From contig CAYGUV010000022.1 of the NCBI GenBank assembly GCA_964353185.1, positions 1-19,355 of the forward strand: a stretch of DNA of 19,355 nucleotides. Direction: 5' to 3'. The stretch comes from GCA-2708415 sp964353185. GTDB taxonomy: Bacteria; Pseudomonadota; Alphaproteobacteria; Micavibrionales; Micavibrionaceae. The notes beneath the pieces were generated by a model. It had not been told where the DNA came from. It was given only the letters and a program-made list of their open reading frames with translations, and ran no database searches. The position numbers and the translations under genes were made by a program. Positions 7,932-15,202 of this stretch are shown in pieces. Within the stretch, counting starts at the first letter, position 1, and the number at the start of each line of letters is the position of its first letter.

Positions 7932-8687
7932 TTATTCCTCACCCATCAACTCTTCCATAATGGCATCATCGACATCCATATTGGTTGTGACAACTTGCAC
8001 GTCGTCATCGTCTTCTAACGCTTCAATTAATTTAAGCATTGTTTCCGCTTTATCTTTATCAAGTTCGGTCATCGTGTTCGGGCTCCACGTTAATTCTGAC
8101 TTTTCGGCTTCACCATATTTAGCCTCTAGTGCATCACGCACCGCGCCCAAATCTTCTACAGATGTTGTTATTTCGTGGTTTTCTTCATTGCTTTCGCAGT
8201 TCTCTGCCCCTGCGTCAACAGCAGATTCAAACATTTTATCCGCGCTCACTTTGTCGGCGGGGTATACAATCAATCCTATTCGGTCAAACATAAAACCGAC
8301 AGATCCTGTTTCTCCCAATGTTCCGCCAAATTTACCAAATGCTGTTCGCACTTCTGCAAAAGTTCTTGCGCGGTTATCAGTTAGTGCATCAACAATTACG
8401 GCCGTGCCACCTGCGCCATATCCCTCGTAACGCACCTCTTCATAATCTGCCGTATCTGTCCCGCCAGACCCTGTTTGAATGGCGCGCTTAATACGATCAT
8501 TTGGCATATTCACGGCTTTAGCCTTTGAAATTGCAAGGCGTAGGCGCGGGTTCATATCTGGGTCACCCCCACCTAGTTTTGACGCAACAATAATTTCGCG
8601 CCCCACTTTGGTAAATTGCTTAGCGCGGATTTTGTCCTGCTTGCCCTTACGGTGTTGAATATTTGCCCATTTGGAATGACCAGCCAT
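7932..8687 (-). CDS. yebC: YebC/PmpR family protein
   Basis: YebC proteins are widespread; members have been described both as transcriptional regulators and as ribosome-associated factors that help translation of difficult motifs. The 251-residue protein has the characteristic start 'MAGHSKWANIQHRKGKQD'. A central region contains 'GGTDTADYEEVRYEGYG' and 'GTLGETGSVGFMFDR', and the acidic C-terminus has 'LIEALEDDDDVQVVTTN' . The length is normal. In alphaproteobacteria it commonly precedes ruvC, as here. It lies 71 bases after the YmdB-like gene, with an AT-rich spacer that may hold its own promoter. Confidence 0.97.
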   Translation of the reverse strand: MAGHSKWANIQHRKGKQDKIRAKQFTKVGREIIVASKLGGGDPDMNPRLRLAISKAKAVNMPNDRIKRAIQTGSGGTDTADYEEVRYEGYGAGGTAVIVDALTDNRARTFAEVRTAFGKFGGTLGETGSVGFMFDRIGLIVYPADKVSADKMFESAVDAGAENCESNEENHEITTSVEDLGAVRDALEAKYGEAEKSELTWSPNTMTELDKDKAETMLKLIEALEDDDDVQVVTTNMDVDDAIMEELMGEE

Positions 8688-8758
8688 GATATAAACTCTT
8701 TATCTTTGTTAATATTATTTGAATCAATATAGAAAATATAATCTATAAAACCAAGCCT

Positions 8759-9565
8759 CTAAAAATCTGGTATTTCTTTAGACAACCTGCCGCCAATACG
8801 AATGGGGGCAATATTTATGCAAAGGCCTTTATCATCTGTTTCAATGAACGTTCCACATAATGTTGCCTCACCATCGGCGGGTACCATACGTTCCTTGGGG
8901 ACTAAACATTTAAAATTGCGGATGGGCGCCTCGGGTTTTACACCAATTACACTATCATAATCTCCTGTCATTCCTGCATCAGATTGAAACCCTGTGCCTT
9001 CTAAAATCTGGCAATCTGCCGTAGGTATATGAGTGTGAGATCCAATAACTGCGCTCACCCTGCCTTTTAAATATTGCCCCATTGCCATTTTTTCTGATGA
9101 CGCTTCGGCATGAAAATCGACAAAAATACTGTGTGTGTCTGAAAGCTTTAAACTTTGTAAAACTTCATCCGCTTTGTAAAAGGGGTTTTCAAACCCTTTA
9201 TCTAAAAATGTTTGTCCGCCTAAATGAAGAACGGTTAATCTATGGCCATGTTTTTCTATTGTTACATATCCTTTACCAGGGGTATTGTCTGGCATATTTG
9301 CAATACGCAATACATTACTCATATTATCAATAGCGGATACCATTTCACGTTGATCCCACATATGATCCCCGCCCGTTAGTATATCCGCCCCATATCCAAT
9401 AATTTCTTCAGATGTTTTAATTGTTGTTCCACGCCCATTGGCGGCGTTATCGACATTGACAATAGTCATATCCACTTTTAAGTCAGTTTTTAATTTTGTG
9501 AGATGATCTTTTAAAGCATCACGACCAGAACGACCAACTACATCACCAACAAATAAAATACGCAT
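8759..9565 (-). CDS. ymdB: YmdB-family metallophosphoesterase (TIGR00282 type) with altered metal ligands
   Basis: This is a calcineurin-like phosphoesterase related to B. subtilis YmdB and D. radiodurans DR1281, a dimetal phosphodiesterase family (the E. coli macrodomain YmdB is unrelated). The 268-residue length is normal. Visible ligand positions are Asp8 (GDVVG), Asn40, His68, His152 (DFHAE), and His177 and His179 (GSHTHIPTAD). Two positions differ from the family pattern: the Glu of 'GENAA' is Asp39 ('VDNAANG'), and the Asn of 'GNH' is Asp67 ('GGDHMWD'). Both replacements can still bind metal, so activity may persist with altered metal or substrate preference. The start overlaps the fau stop as TAATG, indicating coupling. 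Confidence 0.9.
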   Translation of the reverse strand: MRILFVGDVVGRSGRDALKDHLTKLKTDLKVDMTIVNVDNAANGRGTTIKTSEEIIGYGADILTGGDHMWDQREMVSAIDNMSNVLRIANMPDNTPGKGYVTIEKHGHRLTVLHLGGQTFLDKGFENPFYKADEVLQSLKLSDTHSIFVDFHAEASSEKMAMGQYLKGRVSAVIGSHTHIPTADCQILEGTGFQSDAGMTGDYDSVIGVKPEAPIRNFKCLVPKERMVPADGEATLCGTFIETDDKGLCINIAPIRIGGRLSKEIPDF

Positions 9566-10131
9566 TAAAATTCTTTCACACCATCGGGGGTTAATAGATA
9601 TTCTAGCCTTATATCATGGTCTTCAGTAGGAAGGTCAAATAAAACTGCCTGATCCTCGTACCCAATACCAATATATTGGACGTCTTTTTGGGCGCGAATG
9701 GCGGTCACAGTATTATCATAATGACCCTTACCATATCCCAGTCTATTGCCCTTTTGGTCATACGCCAATAACGGCGCCAAAATAATATCAGGCAGTAAAT
9801 CTTCACCCCCTTGAGGTTCCAAAATGCCAAATTGATTAGGCTTCATCTCAATATCATGCGTCCATTTTTTGAAGAGCATCTCGCGTTTATCTATATGGAC
9901 AATAGGCAAAACCACCGTAAAACCGCGCTTTAACAGCTCATCCATCAAAAAACGTGGGTCAAATTCTTTCTTTATCGGCCAATAAAGGGCAATTATTTTG
10001 TCATTATCGCCATCATAATTGTCGAAAAACACGTCTACCACACGCTCAAAATCACTTTCATCCGTAATACGATTTTTACGGTGTTCTAACGCGTATTCAC
10101 GATATTCTTGTTTTTTTGAGGCCTTGTTCAT
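9565..10131 (-). CDS. fau: 5-formyltetrahydrofolate cyclo-ligase
   Basis: The enzyme uses ATP to convert 5-formyltetrahydrofolate to 5,10-methenyltetrahydrofolate. The 188-residue protein has the family's basic N-terminus ('KKQEYREYALEHRKNR'). It also has 'ALYWPIKKEFDP', 'FGILEPQGG', 'DIILAPLLAYDQKGNRLGYG' and the nucleotide/folate-site loop 'GYGKGHYDNTV', where a His replaces one residue of the usual 'GxGYYDR'. In many proteobacteria fau directly follows the 6S RNA gene; here a TsaE-like gene lies between them, 22 bases upstream of fau. It is coupled to the following ymdB by a one-base overlap. Confidence 0.94.
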   Translation of the reverse strand: MNKASKKQEYREYALEHRKNRITDESDFERVVDVFFDNYDGDNDKIIALYWPIKKEFDPRFLMDELLKRGFTVVLPIVHIDKREMLFKKWTHDIEMKPNQFGILEPQGGEDLLPDIILAPLLAYDQKGNRLGYGKGHYDNTVTAIRAQKDVQYIGIGYEDQAVLFDLPTEDHDIRLEYLLTPDGVKEF

Positions 10132-10153
10132 AAAAATGATTGTAATGGATTAC

Positions 10154-10651
10154 TTAACCACAACGCAATGGTTGCATATCATTAAGGAAATCTTGCACAC
10201 CTTGTTCTGAAACTATTGGACTAGGAATGGATAAACTAAAATGTCTATGACCAGTTTTTAATGGTTTAGCTTTGATAATTAAATTTGGTCTAATTGTGAT
10301 GTCGGATAAAAATTCTATATTTTCTATACAAACCAAAGCATTGGCCATTTGGGCTGTATCCGTTATCTCATCTGGAATTGCTACCCTTGCATCAAAACTA
10401 GCAACAACTTTAAACTGATCGCTAGTTGATTTAAATGCCTTTCTATAAAGATCATAATAATCAACATTACAAAATCTACTTAAAAAACCTAAATTAAATG
10501 TAGTTTTGCCAGCCCCTGCAACCCCTGTCATATGAGCCACACATGTGTCAAAACTATTTACTACTCCAGAAAAGGATTGTCCTAAATAATAACTGCCTGT
10601 TTCTGTAGCTGTAGAGAAATTGTAAGTAGTAAAATCATAATTATCAAACAT
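10154..10651 (-). CDS. Divergent TsaE-like P-loop protein
   Basis: The 165-residue protein aligns by eye, end to end, with TsaE, the ATPase of the tRNA t6A37 (threonylcarbamoyladenosine) complex. The N-terminal 'TATETGSYYLGQSF' matches TsaE's 'ExxTxxLGxxx'. Walker A is GVAGAGKT (residues 43-50), followed by 'TFNLGFLSRF' like E. coli 'TFSRGFLQAL'. 'NALVCIENIEFL' (104-115) matches the 'CLVEW' strand with its Glu, and a C-terminal beta segment follows. The usual 'SPTFxL' switch motif and the His of 'HxDxYR' are not conserved at the aligned positions (about 64-73 and 84-90). It may be a paralogue with another role, or a degenerate copy. It sits between the 6S RNA and fau and has a predicted leaderless promoter. 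The family call is an inference from motifs. Confidence 0.55.
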   Translation of the reverse strand: MFDNYDFTTYNFSTATETGSYYLGQSFSGVVNSFDTCVAHMTGVAGAGKTTFNLGFLSRFCNVDYYDLYRKAFKSTSDQFKVVASFDARVAIPDEITDTAQMANALVCIENIEFLSDITIRPNLIIKAKPLKTGHRHFSLSIPSPIVSEQGVQDFLNDMQPLRCG

Positions 10652-10656
10652 AAATC

Positions 10657-10685
10657 TAATTAAACAAAATCAGTCATTATGTCAA
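10657..10685 (-). promoter_or_regulatory. Predicted TTGACATAAT-type promoter giving a leaderless transcript
   Basis: On the minus strand TTGACA (10680-10685), continuing as TAAT, is followed after 17 bases by TAATTA (10657-10662). Only 5 bases separate this from the ATG at 10651 of the TsaE-like gene. The start of transcription should fall on or next to the start codon, and no ribosome binding site exists. The -35 box lies immediately downstream of the 6S RNA's U-rich 3' tail. Confidence 0.6.
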
Positions 10686-10696
10686 TAAAAATAAAA

Positions 10697-10852
10697 CGCC
10701 GCGAGAGCCGTGTATGCATACTGAATTCACATGAAGCCCTATTAACTAGGTGGGCACCACAATAACCGGACCACGGTCCGGACAGAGGCAGTTCCCGATG
10801 CGAATCGCATAGGCCTCTGGAATTTAGGCATATCACCTGCTCCGCAGCTGAT
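10697..10852 (-). ncRNA. ssrS: 6S RNA (SsrS)
   Basis: 6S RNA mimics an open promoter and sequesters the housekeeping RNA polymerase. The position, between zapA and fau, is the classic one. Reading the minus strand, the two ends form the long closing stem of the family. GCUGCGGAGC (10848-10839) pairs with GCUCUCGCGGC (10708-10698) with one bulge. GUGAUAUGC (10836-10828) pairs with GCAUACAC (10717-10710) with a bulged A. Between them lie internal hairpins CAGAGGC/GCCUCUG and CCGGACC/GGUCCGG. A U-rich run (UUUUAUUUUU) follows the closing stem. The length of about 156 nt fits. Exact ends are inferred from the stem and the putative promoter. Confidence 0.8.
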
Positions 10853-10856
10853 AAGG

Positions 10857-10885
10857 GTTATATATTAAATATAGAAGAAATACAA
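10857..10885 (-). promoter_or_regulatory. Putative 6S RNA promoter
   Basis: On the minus strand TTGTAT (10880-10885) is separated by 17 bases from TATAAC (10857-10862). Transcription would start near 10850-10852, just outside the closing stem of the 6S RNA. The -35 box overlaps a 7-bp inverted repeat (ATACAAA 10880-10886 with TTTGTAT 10893-10899). Confidence 0.45.
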
Positions 10886-10931
10886 AATAAGATTTGTATG
10901 GCCAGCATATGCCTGCTTAAAAATTGAAAAG

Positions 10932-11270
10932 TTAAAGCGCTTTTAAATTACCGGCAATCGCATTAATACGCTCCGCCATTTGGTCAATGGCATTGGTAAT
11001 GGCTGCCTCATCTTCTTGTGTAATGGATAAACTATTTAATTCAGCCTGATTATTATTGGCATTACCTGATTGCGCATCCATCAATTCATCCGCCATCATG
11101 ATTGAATTTAATACAAGCAGATGAGAATCATTTGACCCCGCCCCCATTGCCACAATTTCTTTAACACGGCTATCCACATACGCGGCTAAATCAACAACAC
11201 GTTGTTCCTGACCTTCATCACATGCGATGCTATATTGTTTATTGGCGATGGTAATATTTACTTCAGCCAT
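10932..11270 (-). CDS. zapA: Cell division protein ZapA
   Basis: ZapA binds FtsZ and bundles its filaments at the division site. The 112-residue protein has the ZapA globular head ('VNITIANKQYSIACDEGQEQRVVDLAAYVDSR' region, split here by family strand-helix order) with a conserved Gly-rich turn. The helix segment 'HLLVLNSIMMADELMDAQ' follows, then a C-terminal coiled coil used for dimerisation. It follows a short coiled-coil gene by 6 bases and precedes the 6S RNA gene on the same strand, the standard alphaproteobacterial arrangement. Confidence 0.93.
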   Translation of the reverse strand: MAEVNITIANKQYSIACDEGQEQRVVDLAAYVDSRVKEIVAMGAGSNDSHLLVLNSIMMADELMDAQSGNANNNQAELNSLSITQEDEAAITNAIDQMAERINAIAGNLKAL

Positions 11271-11276
11271 AATGAC

Positions 11277-11507
11277 TTATCCTTCTTGTAATAATTTCTC
11301 AACCTTCGCAATTGCGCCATCTAAACGGCTTGCAAGGGCTTTGGTGTCTGGATTTGATTGTGCGGGTGTAAAAGAGAACAAATCTGCACTTTTCTTTTGC
11401 GTGTCTGAACCTTTTGCCTTTTCGGCTTCTTTGGTGTCAATTTCCTTTTCCAAGGTAATAATTGAATCATAAAGACTATTAATTGATTGTTTTATGGCAG
11501 CAGTCAC
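11277..11507 (-). CDS. Short coiled-coil protein (DUF4164-like position) preceding zapA
   Basis: This is a 76-residue, highly charged protein of Lys/Glu/Ala-rich helices ('LYDSIITLEKEIDTKEAEKAK') with a second helix near the C-terminus ('ASRLDGAIAKVEKLLQE'). In alphaproteobacteria a small coiled-coil gene of the DUF4164 type sits directly before zapA; I assign this one by position and composition, not by a firm motif. It starts with GTG at 11507, preceded by a good GGAG ribosome binding site about 8 bases upstream. It is divergent from tkt and may assist ZapA or FtsZ, which is conjecture. Confidence 0.75.
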   Translation of the reverse strand: MTAAIKQSINSLYDSIITLEKEIDTKEAEKAKGSDTQKKSADLFSFTPAQSNPDTKALASRLDGAIAKVEKLLQEG

Positions 11508-11704
11508 GTTTTTCTCCGTAAAATTAGATAGTTATTCATTATTGATACTGCTTTGCTTTATCTCCCGTCAAGAACGGATCAGGCTTTTCCACAGTTAGAG
11601 CGATAAAAGGTAGAATATTACTTAAACCCCTGTTGACCTTCATTTTCGAAAATTGCATTGTATTTCTAATATTTAATGACGTCATATTAATGAAAGAGAT
11701 TTTA

Positions 11705-13648
11705 ATGTCACAAGCTGCAGCTGCAAATAACAACCCATCCCCCGAACTTGATTTAAAACGTATGGCGGACACAATCCGCATTTTGGCGTTAGATGGCGTA
11801 AAGGCCGCAAACTCTGGTCACACAGGAATGCCAATGGGCATGGCGGATATTGCAACCGTTCTCTATACTAAATTCTTAAAATTTGACCCCAAAAATCCAC
11901 GCTGGTTTAATCGTGACCGATTGATCATCTCAAATGGTCATGGCTCTATGCTTCCTTATTCTCTTTCATACCTAACAGGTAATGAAAAAATCACACTTGA
12001 TGAGATTAAAAATTTTCGTCAACTTGGCTCACACACACCTGGCCATCCAGAGGTAGACTTTGATGCAGCGATTGAAACAACAACAGGTCCTCTTGGCCAA
12101 GGGATATCTAACGCTGTTGGTTTTGCCATTGCCGAAGAAATCTTAAATGCCCGTGACGCAAAGGCGGTTGACCATTTTACTTACGTATTTTTAGGCGATG
12201 GATGTTTGATGGAAGGCGTCAGCCATGAAACATGTTCATTGGCTGGACACTTAAAACTAAACAAGCTTATTGCCCTTTATGATGATAACAACGTCACCAT
12301 CGATGGTACAATTGATTTGGCTTTCACCGAGAATGTTGAAAAACGATTTGAGGCCTATGGATGGGATGTCCAAGAAATTGATGGTCATGATCCTGCGGCT
12401 ATTGAAGAGGCCATTCGCTATGCCCAAACAACAGACACTCCCTCTTTTATCTCTTGTAAAACAAAAATTGGATTTGGCGCCCCAACTTTAGAAGGTCAAC
12501 CCAAAGCGCACGGCGCTATAACTGGTGATGATGAAATTGCTGGGGTTCGTAAAAATTTAAACTGGCCGCACGCTCCATTCGATATTCCAGAAGATATCCT
12601 TGCTATGTGGCGTTCATTAGGCGTTAAAAGTGATCAAACACAACCTGATTTTAATATTGATGAAAAACAGCTTGAAAAAATTATTGCTGATTTAAAAAAG
12701 AAAATTGCTGATGAGAAACCATCAAAGGCAACCCGCCAGATGTCAGGTATATGTTTGGAAGAACTCGTTCCTGCCCTTGGCAACATGGTTGGCGGCTCCG
12801 CTGACCTAACGGGGTCTAATAATACGAAAGTCTCTGCCTCGAAATTTGTAGGCAAAGGTGACTTCCACGGTAACTACATTAATTATGGTGTTCGTGAACA
12901 TGGTATGGCCGCCATTATGAATGGTATGGCGCTTCATGGCGGACTTATTCCTTATGCAGGTACGTTTATGCAGTTTGCTGATTATTCACGCCCTGCTATT
13001 CGCTTGGCCGCGCTTATGGAACAACGCGTCATTCATGTTCTAACCCACGACTCTATAGGTCTGGGTGAAGATGGGCCGACACACCAACCGGTGGAACATT
13101 TATCTGCTTTACGCGCGATACCAAATTTATATGTGTATCGCCCCTGTGATGGCATTGAAACGGCAGAGAGCTGGGAATTAGCGCTTAAATCAACAACGGC
13201 TCCAACCGTATTGGCTTTAACCCGTCAAGGTGTGCCTACTGTGCGCGAGGCTGACCCTGTTAACAAAACAGCGTTAGGCGCATATATCCTTGAAGACTGC
13301 GCAGGGGATGAGCCAGAGGTTACAATCTTCGCAAGCGGCTCCGAAGTTCAACTTGCGCTTGAGGCTTCCGAGCAACTTGGCGATGGCGTCCGCGTTGTGT
13401 CCGTACCCTGTATGGAACGCTTCTGGGAACAAGACGGCGAATATATCGAAAGCATTACCTGCAATAGCTCAATCAAAGTTGCGGTTGAGGCTGGCGTGCG
13501 CCAATCTTGGGATCGCTTTATCGGTGGACACGGCATTTTCATCGGAATGGACAGCTTCGGCGCCTCCGCCCCTGCAGAAGACCTCTTCAAACATTTTGGT
13601 ATTACAACCGACGCCATTGTTGAAGCTGTAAATAAAAGACAGAAATAA
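11705..13648 (+). CDS. tkt: Transketolase
   Basis: Transketolase is the thiamine diphosphate enzyme of the pentose phosphate pathway that moves two-carbon ketol units. From the ATG at 11705 the protein has 647 residues. The TPP/Mg motif runs from GDGCLMEG (164-171) to Asn195/Asn196. The pyrimidine-domain motifs 'GVREHGMAAIMNGMALHGG' and 'HDSIGLGEDGPTHQPVEHL' and a C-terminal transketolase domain are intact. I prefer this start because AAAGAG lies about 8 bases upstream and the sequence aligns from 'LKRMADTIRILALDGV'. In-frame ATGs at 11690 and 11633 add residues without family similarity. The gene heads a carbon-metabolism stretch with gap and the aldolase, though a minus-strand gene lies between tkt and gap. 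Confidence 0.96.
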   Translation: MSQAAAANNNPSPELDLKRMADTIRILALDGVKAANSGHTGMPMGMADIATVLYTKFLKFDPKNPRWFNRDRLIISNGHGSMLPYSLSYLTGNEKITLDEIKNFRQLGSHTPGHPEVDFDAAIETTTGPLGQGISNAVGFAIAEEILNARDAKAVDHFTYVFLGDGCLMEGVSHETCSLAGHLKLNKLIALYDDNNVTIDGTIDLAFTENVEKRFEAYGWDVQEIDGHDPAAIEEAIRYAQTTDTPSFISCKTKIGFGAPTLEGQPKAHGAITGDDEIAGVRKNLNWPHAPFDIPEDILAMWRSLGVKSDQTQPDFNIDEKQLEKIIADLKKKIADEKPSKATRQMSGICLEELVPALGNMVGGSADLTGSNNTKVSASKFVGKGDFHGNYINYGVREHGMAAIMNGMALHGGLIPYAGTFMQFADYSRPAIRLAALMEQRVIHVLTHDSIGLGEDGPTHQPVEHLSALRAIPNLYVYRPCDGIETAESWELALKSTTAPTVLALTRQGVPTVREADPVNKTALGAYILEDCAGDEPEVTIFASGSEVQLALEASEQLGDGVRVVSVPCMERFWEQDGEYIESITCNSSIKVAVEAGVRQSWDRFIGGHGIFIGMDSFGASAPAEDLFKHFGITTDAIVEAVNKRQK

Positions 13649-13656
13649 TTTTAAGC

Positions 13657-14016
13657 CTAGCCTAATTGAATTACATGATTATTTGAAATTTGAGAAAAAG
13701 GTAAATTCTCAGGTAAATTATCTGCATTAGCAACGGCAAAAGCAATGGCCGCGCCAGTTAATCCTCCATAAACAATTCGCGGCAAAGTATGTGAAGGATT
13801 ATTGTATGATACTGTAGCCCCGCCTGCTGCCCCACCCAATATTGTTGATGCGAACACCGCGCCTGCAGTCTTTGCTGCTTCTAAAAAACTACCAGATAGA
13901 AAAAAGCCATCCACACAAGCTCCTGCAACAGCCAAAACAGGAGCCGCTGGATAAGCCGCCGTCAAAGCACCCGATAGAATAATTGATATTCGAAAATCTT
14001 TTTTACTTACACTCAT
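13657..14016 (-). CDS. Small glycine/alanine-rich membrane protein
   Basis: I recognise no family in this 119-residue protein. A basic start ('MSVSKKDFR') precedes hydrophobic Ala/Gly-rich segments at about residues 10-35, 45-70 ('AGAVFASTILGGAAGGATV') and 80-97 ('IVYGGLTGAAIAFAVANA'). These could be two or three membrane helices with glycine-zipper-like packing. The C-terminal tail is polar. It lies between tkt and gap on the opposite strand and ends 8 bases from the convergent tkt stop. A predicted leaderless promoter precedes its ATG. The reading frame is intact and has its own promoter signal, so it is likely expressed. Confidence 0.65.
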   Translation of the reverse strand: MSVSKKDFRISIILSGALTAAYPAAPVLAVAGACVDGFFLSGSFLEAAKTAGAVFASTILGGAAGGATVSYNNPSHTLPRIVYGGLTGAAIAFAVANADNLPENLPFSQISNNHVIQLG

Positions 14017-14024
14017 AATGTGGA

Positions 14025-14053
14025 AAAATACTACAAGCCATGCATTATGTCAA
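14025..14053 (-). promoter_or_regulatory. Predicted TTGACATAAT-type promoter giving a nearly leaderless transcript
   Basis: On the minus strand TTGACA (14048-14053), continuing as TAAT, is followed after 17 bases by TATTTT (14025-14030). Eight bases then lead to the ATG at 14016, leaving a leader of about one or two bases. No ribosome binding site is present. Confidence 0.55.
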
Positions 14054-14143
14054 CGAAAATTTCTTTTTTTATTTTACAAGGGGGGTTTACCAATCATTAT
14101 TGCATTAGTAAGTTGTAGTAGCTTTTAAAACTAGGAGAAAAAA

Positions 14144-15181
14144 ATGACAATACGTGTAGCAATTAATGGTTTTGGTCGTATCGGACGAAATGTCTGCCGC
14201 GCTTTATTTGAATCTGGCCGTGATGATATTGAAATTGTGGCCATTAATGACCTCGCGCCGCTCGCCACCAATAAACACTTGCTCAAATATGACTCTGTAC
14301 ACGGGACCTTCCCATTTTCTGTTGAAACAGTGGATGAAGACACAATTATCGTAAACGGTAAAAATATTGATGTTTGTCAAGAACGTGATCCTACCCAACT
14401 TCCATGGGGTAAAATGAATATCGATATCGTTTTTGAATGTACCGGTATTTTTACCGATCGTGACAAAGCCGCCATGCATATTACAGCAGGCGCAAAAAAA
14501 GTCCTTATTTCTGCCCCGGGTAAAAATGAAGATATCATGGTCGTTTACGGTGTTAACTCAGATAATTTAAAGGCGGAACATGAAGTTGTTTCTAACGCCT
14601 CATGCACAACAAACTGCCTTGCCCCAATGGCCAAAGCGTTAAATGATGCGATTGGTATCGAAAGCGGTTTTATGACCACTATTCACTCTTATACAGGGGA
14701 TCAGCGCATCGTTGATACCGCGCATAGTGATTTGCACCGTGCCCGCGCCGCTGCTGTTAATATGATCCCAACATCAACAGGCGCCGCCAAGGCGGTTGGT
14801 AAAGTTCTTCCTGAATTAAATGGTAAATTGGACGGTGTTTCGATGCGCGTTCCAACCCCCAATGTTTCTGTTGTTGATTTTAAGTTTATAGCCTCAAAAA
14901 ATACAACCGTTGAAGAAGTGAACAAAGCAATCTTAAACGCCTCAGGCACTACACTTGAAGGAGTTCTTGGCACATATGACGAGCCTTTGGTTTCTGGTGA
15001 TTTCAACCATAACCCCCTCTCTTCTATCTTTGCAGTAAACGAAACAAAAGTTTTAGATGGCAAACTTGTCCGCGTGATGAGCTGGTATGACAATGAATGG
15101 GGCTTTTCAAACCGCATGTTAGATACCGCCAAGAAAATGCACGAAGTCGGCTACGCCGCATCTAAATCCAAAGCGGCCTAA
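14144..15181 (+). CDS. gap: Glyceraldehyde-3-phosphate dehydrogenase, type I
   Basis: GAPDH oxidises and phosphorylates glyceraldehyde-3-phosphate in glycolysis, or runs in reverse in gluconeogenesis. The 345-residue protein has the Rossmann start 'IRVAINGFGRIGRNVCRAL', Asp36 in 'VAINDL' at the cofactor ribose position, catalytic Cys154 in 'SNASCTTNCLAPMAK', and His181 in 'TTIHSYTGDQR'. The C-terminal 'SWYDNEWGFSNRMLDT' signature is present. An AGGAG ribosome binding site lies about 7 bases before the ATG. It is followed by the aldolase gene after 21 bases. No phosphoglycerate kinase gene is present between them, although gap-pgk is a common pairing. Confidence 0.97.
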   Translation: MTIRVAINGFGRIGRNVCRALFESGRDDIEIVAINDLAPLATNKHLLKYDSVHGTFPFSVETVDEDTIIVNGKNIDVCQERDPTQLPWGKMNIDIVFECTGIFTDRDKAAMHITAGAKKVLISAPGKNEDIMVVYGVNSDNLKAEHEVVSNASCTTNCLAPMAKALNDAIGIESGFMTTIHSYTGDQRIVDTAHSDLHRARAAAVNMIPTSTGAAKAVGKVLPELNGKLDGVSMRVPTPNVSVVDFKFIASKNTTVEEVNKAILNASGTTLEGVLGTYDEPLVSGDFNHNPLSSIFAVNETKVLDGKLVRVMSWYDNEWGFSNRMLDTAKKMHEVGYAASKSKAA

Positions 15182-15202
15182 TTCAAAACAAAGGAAGAAA
15201 TC

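Noticed and set aside
7960..8430. 156-codon plus-strand frame opposite yebC
   Set aside because: Ser/Val-rich composition typical of an antisense shadow of an acidic protein gene; yebC itself is unmistakable.
10740..10825. The GC-rich hairpins as a tRNA, SRP RNA or RNase P RNA
   Set aside because: No tRNA cloverleaf, no SRP GGAA/AGCAGCC core and no RNase P signature were seen; the closing stem and gene context fit 6S RNA.
11633..11704. Upstream ATG codons (11633, 11690) as the tkt start
   Set aside because: The added residues do not resemble transketolase; the ATG at 11705 has a plausible ribosome binding site.
11539..11781. 80-codon minus-strand frame overlapping the tkt start and the divergent spacer
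   Set aside because: It starts inside tkt codons, has no ribosome binding site or family resemblance, and overlaps the probable tkt promoter region.
14701..15132. 143-codon minus-strand frame opposite gap
   Set aside because: Shadow of the conserved gap coding sequence; no start signal.
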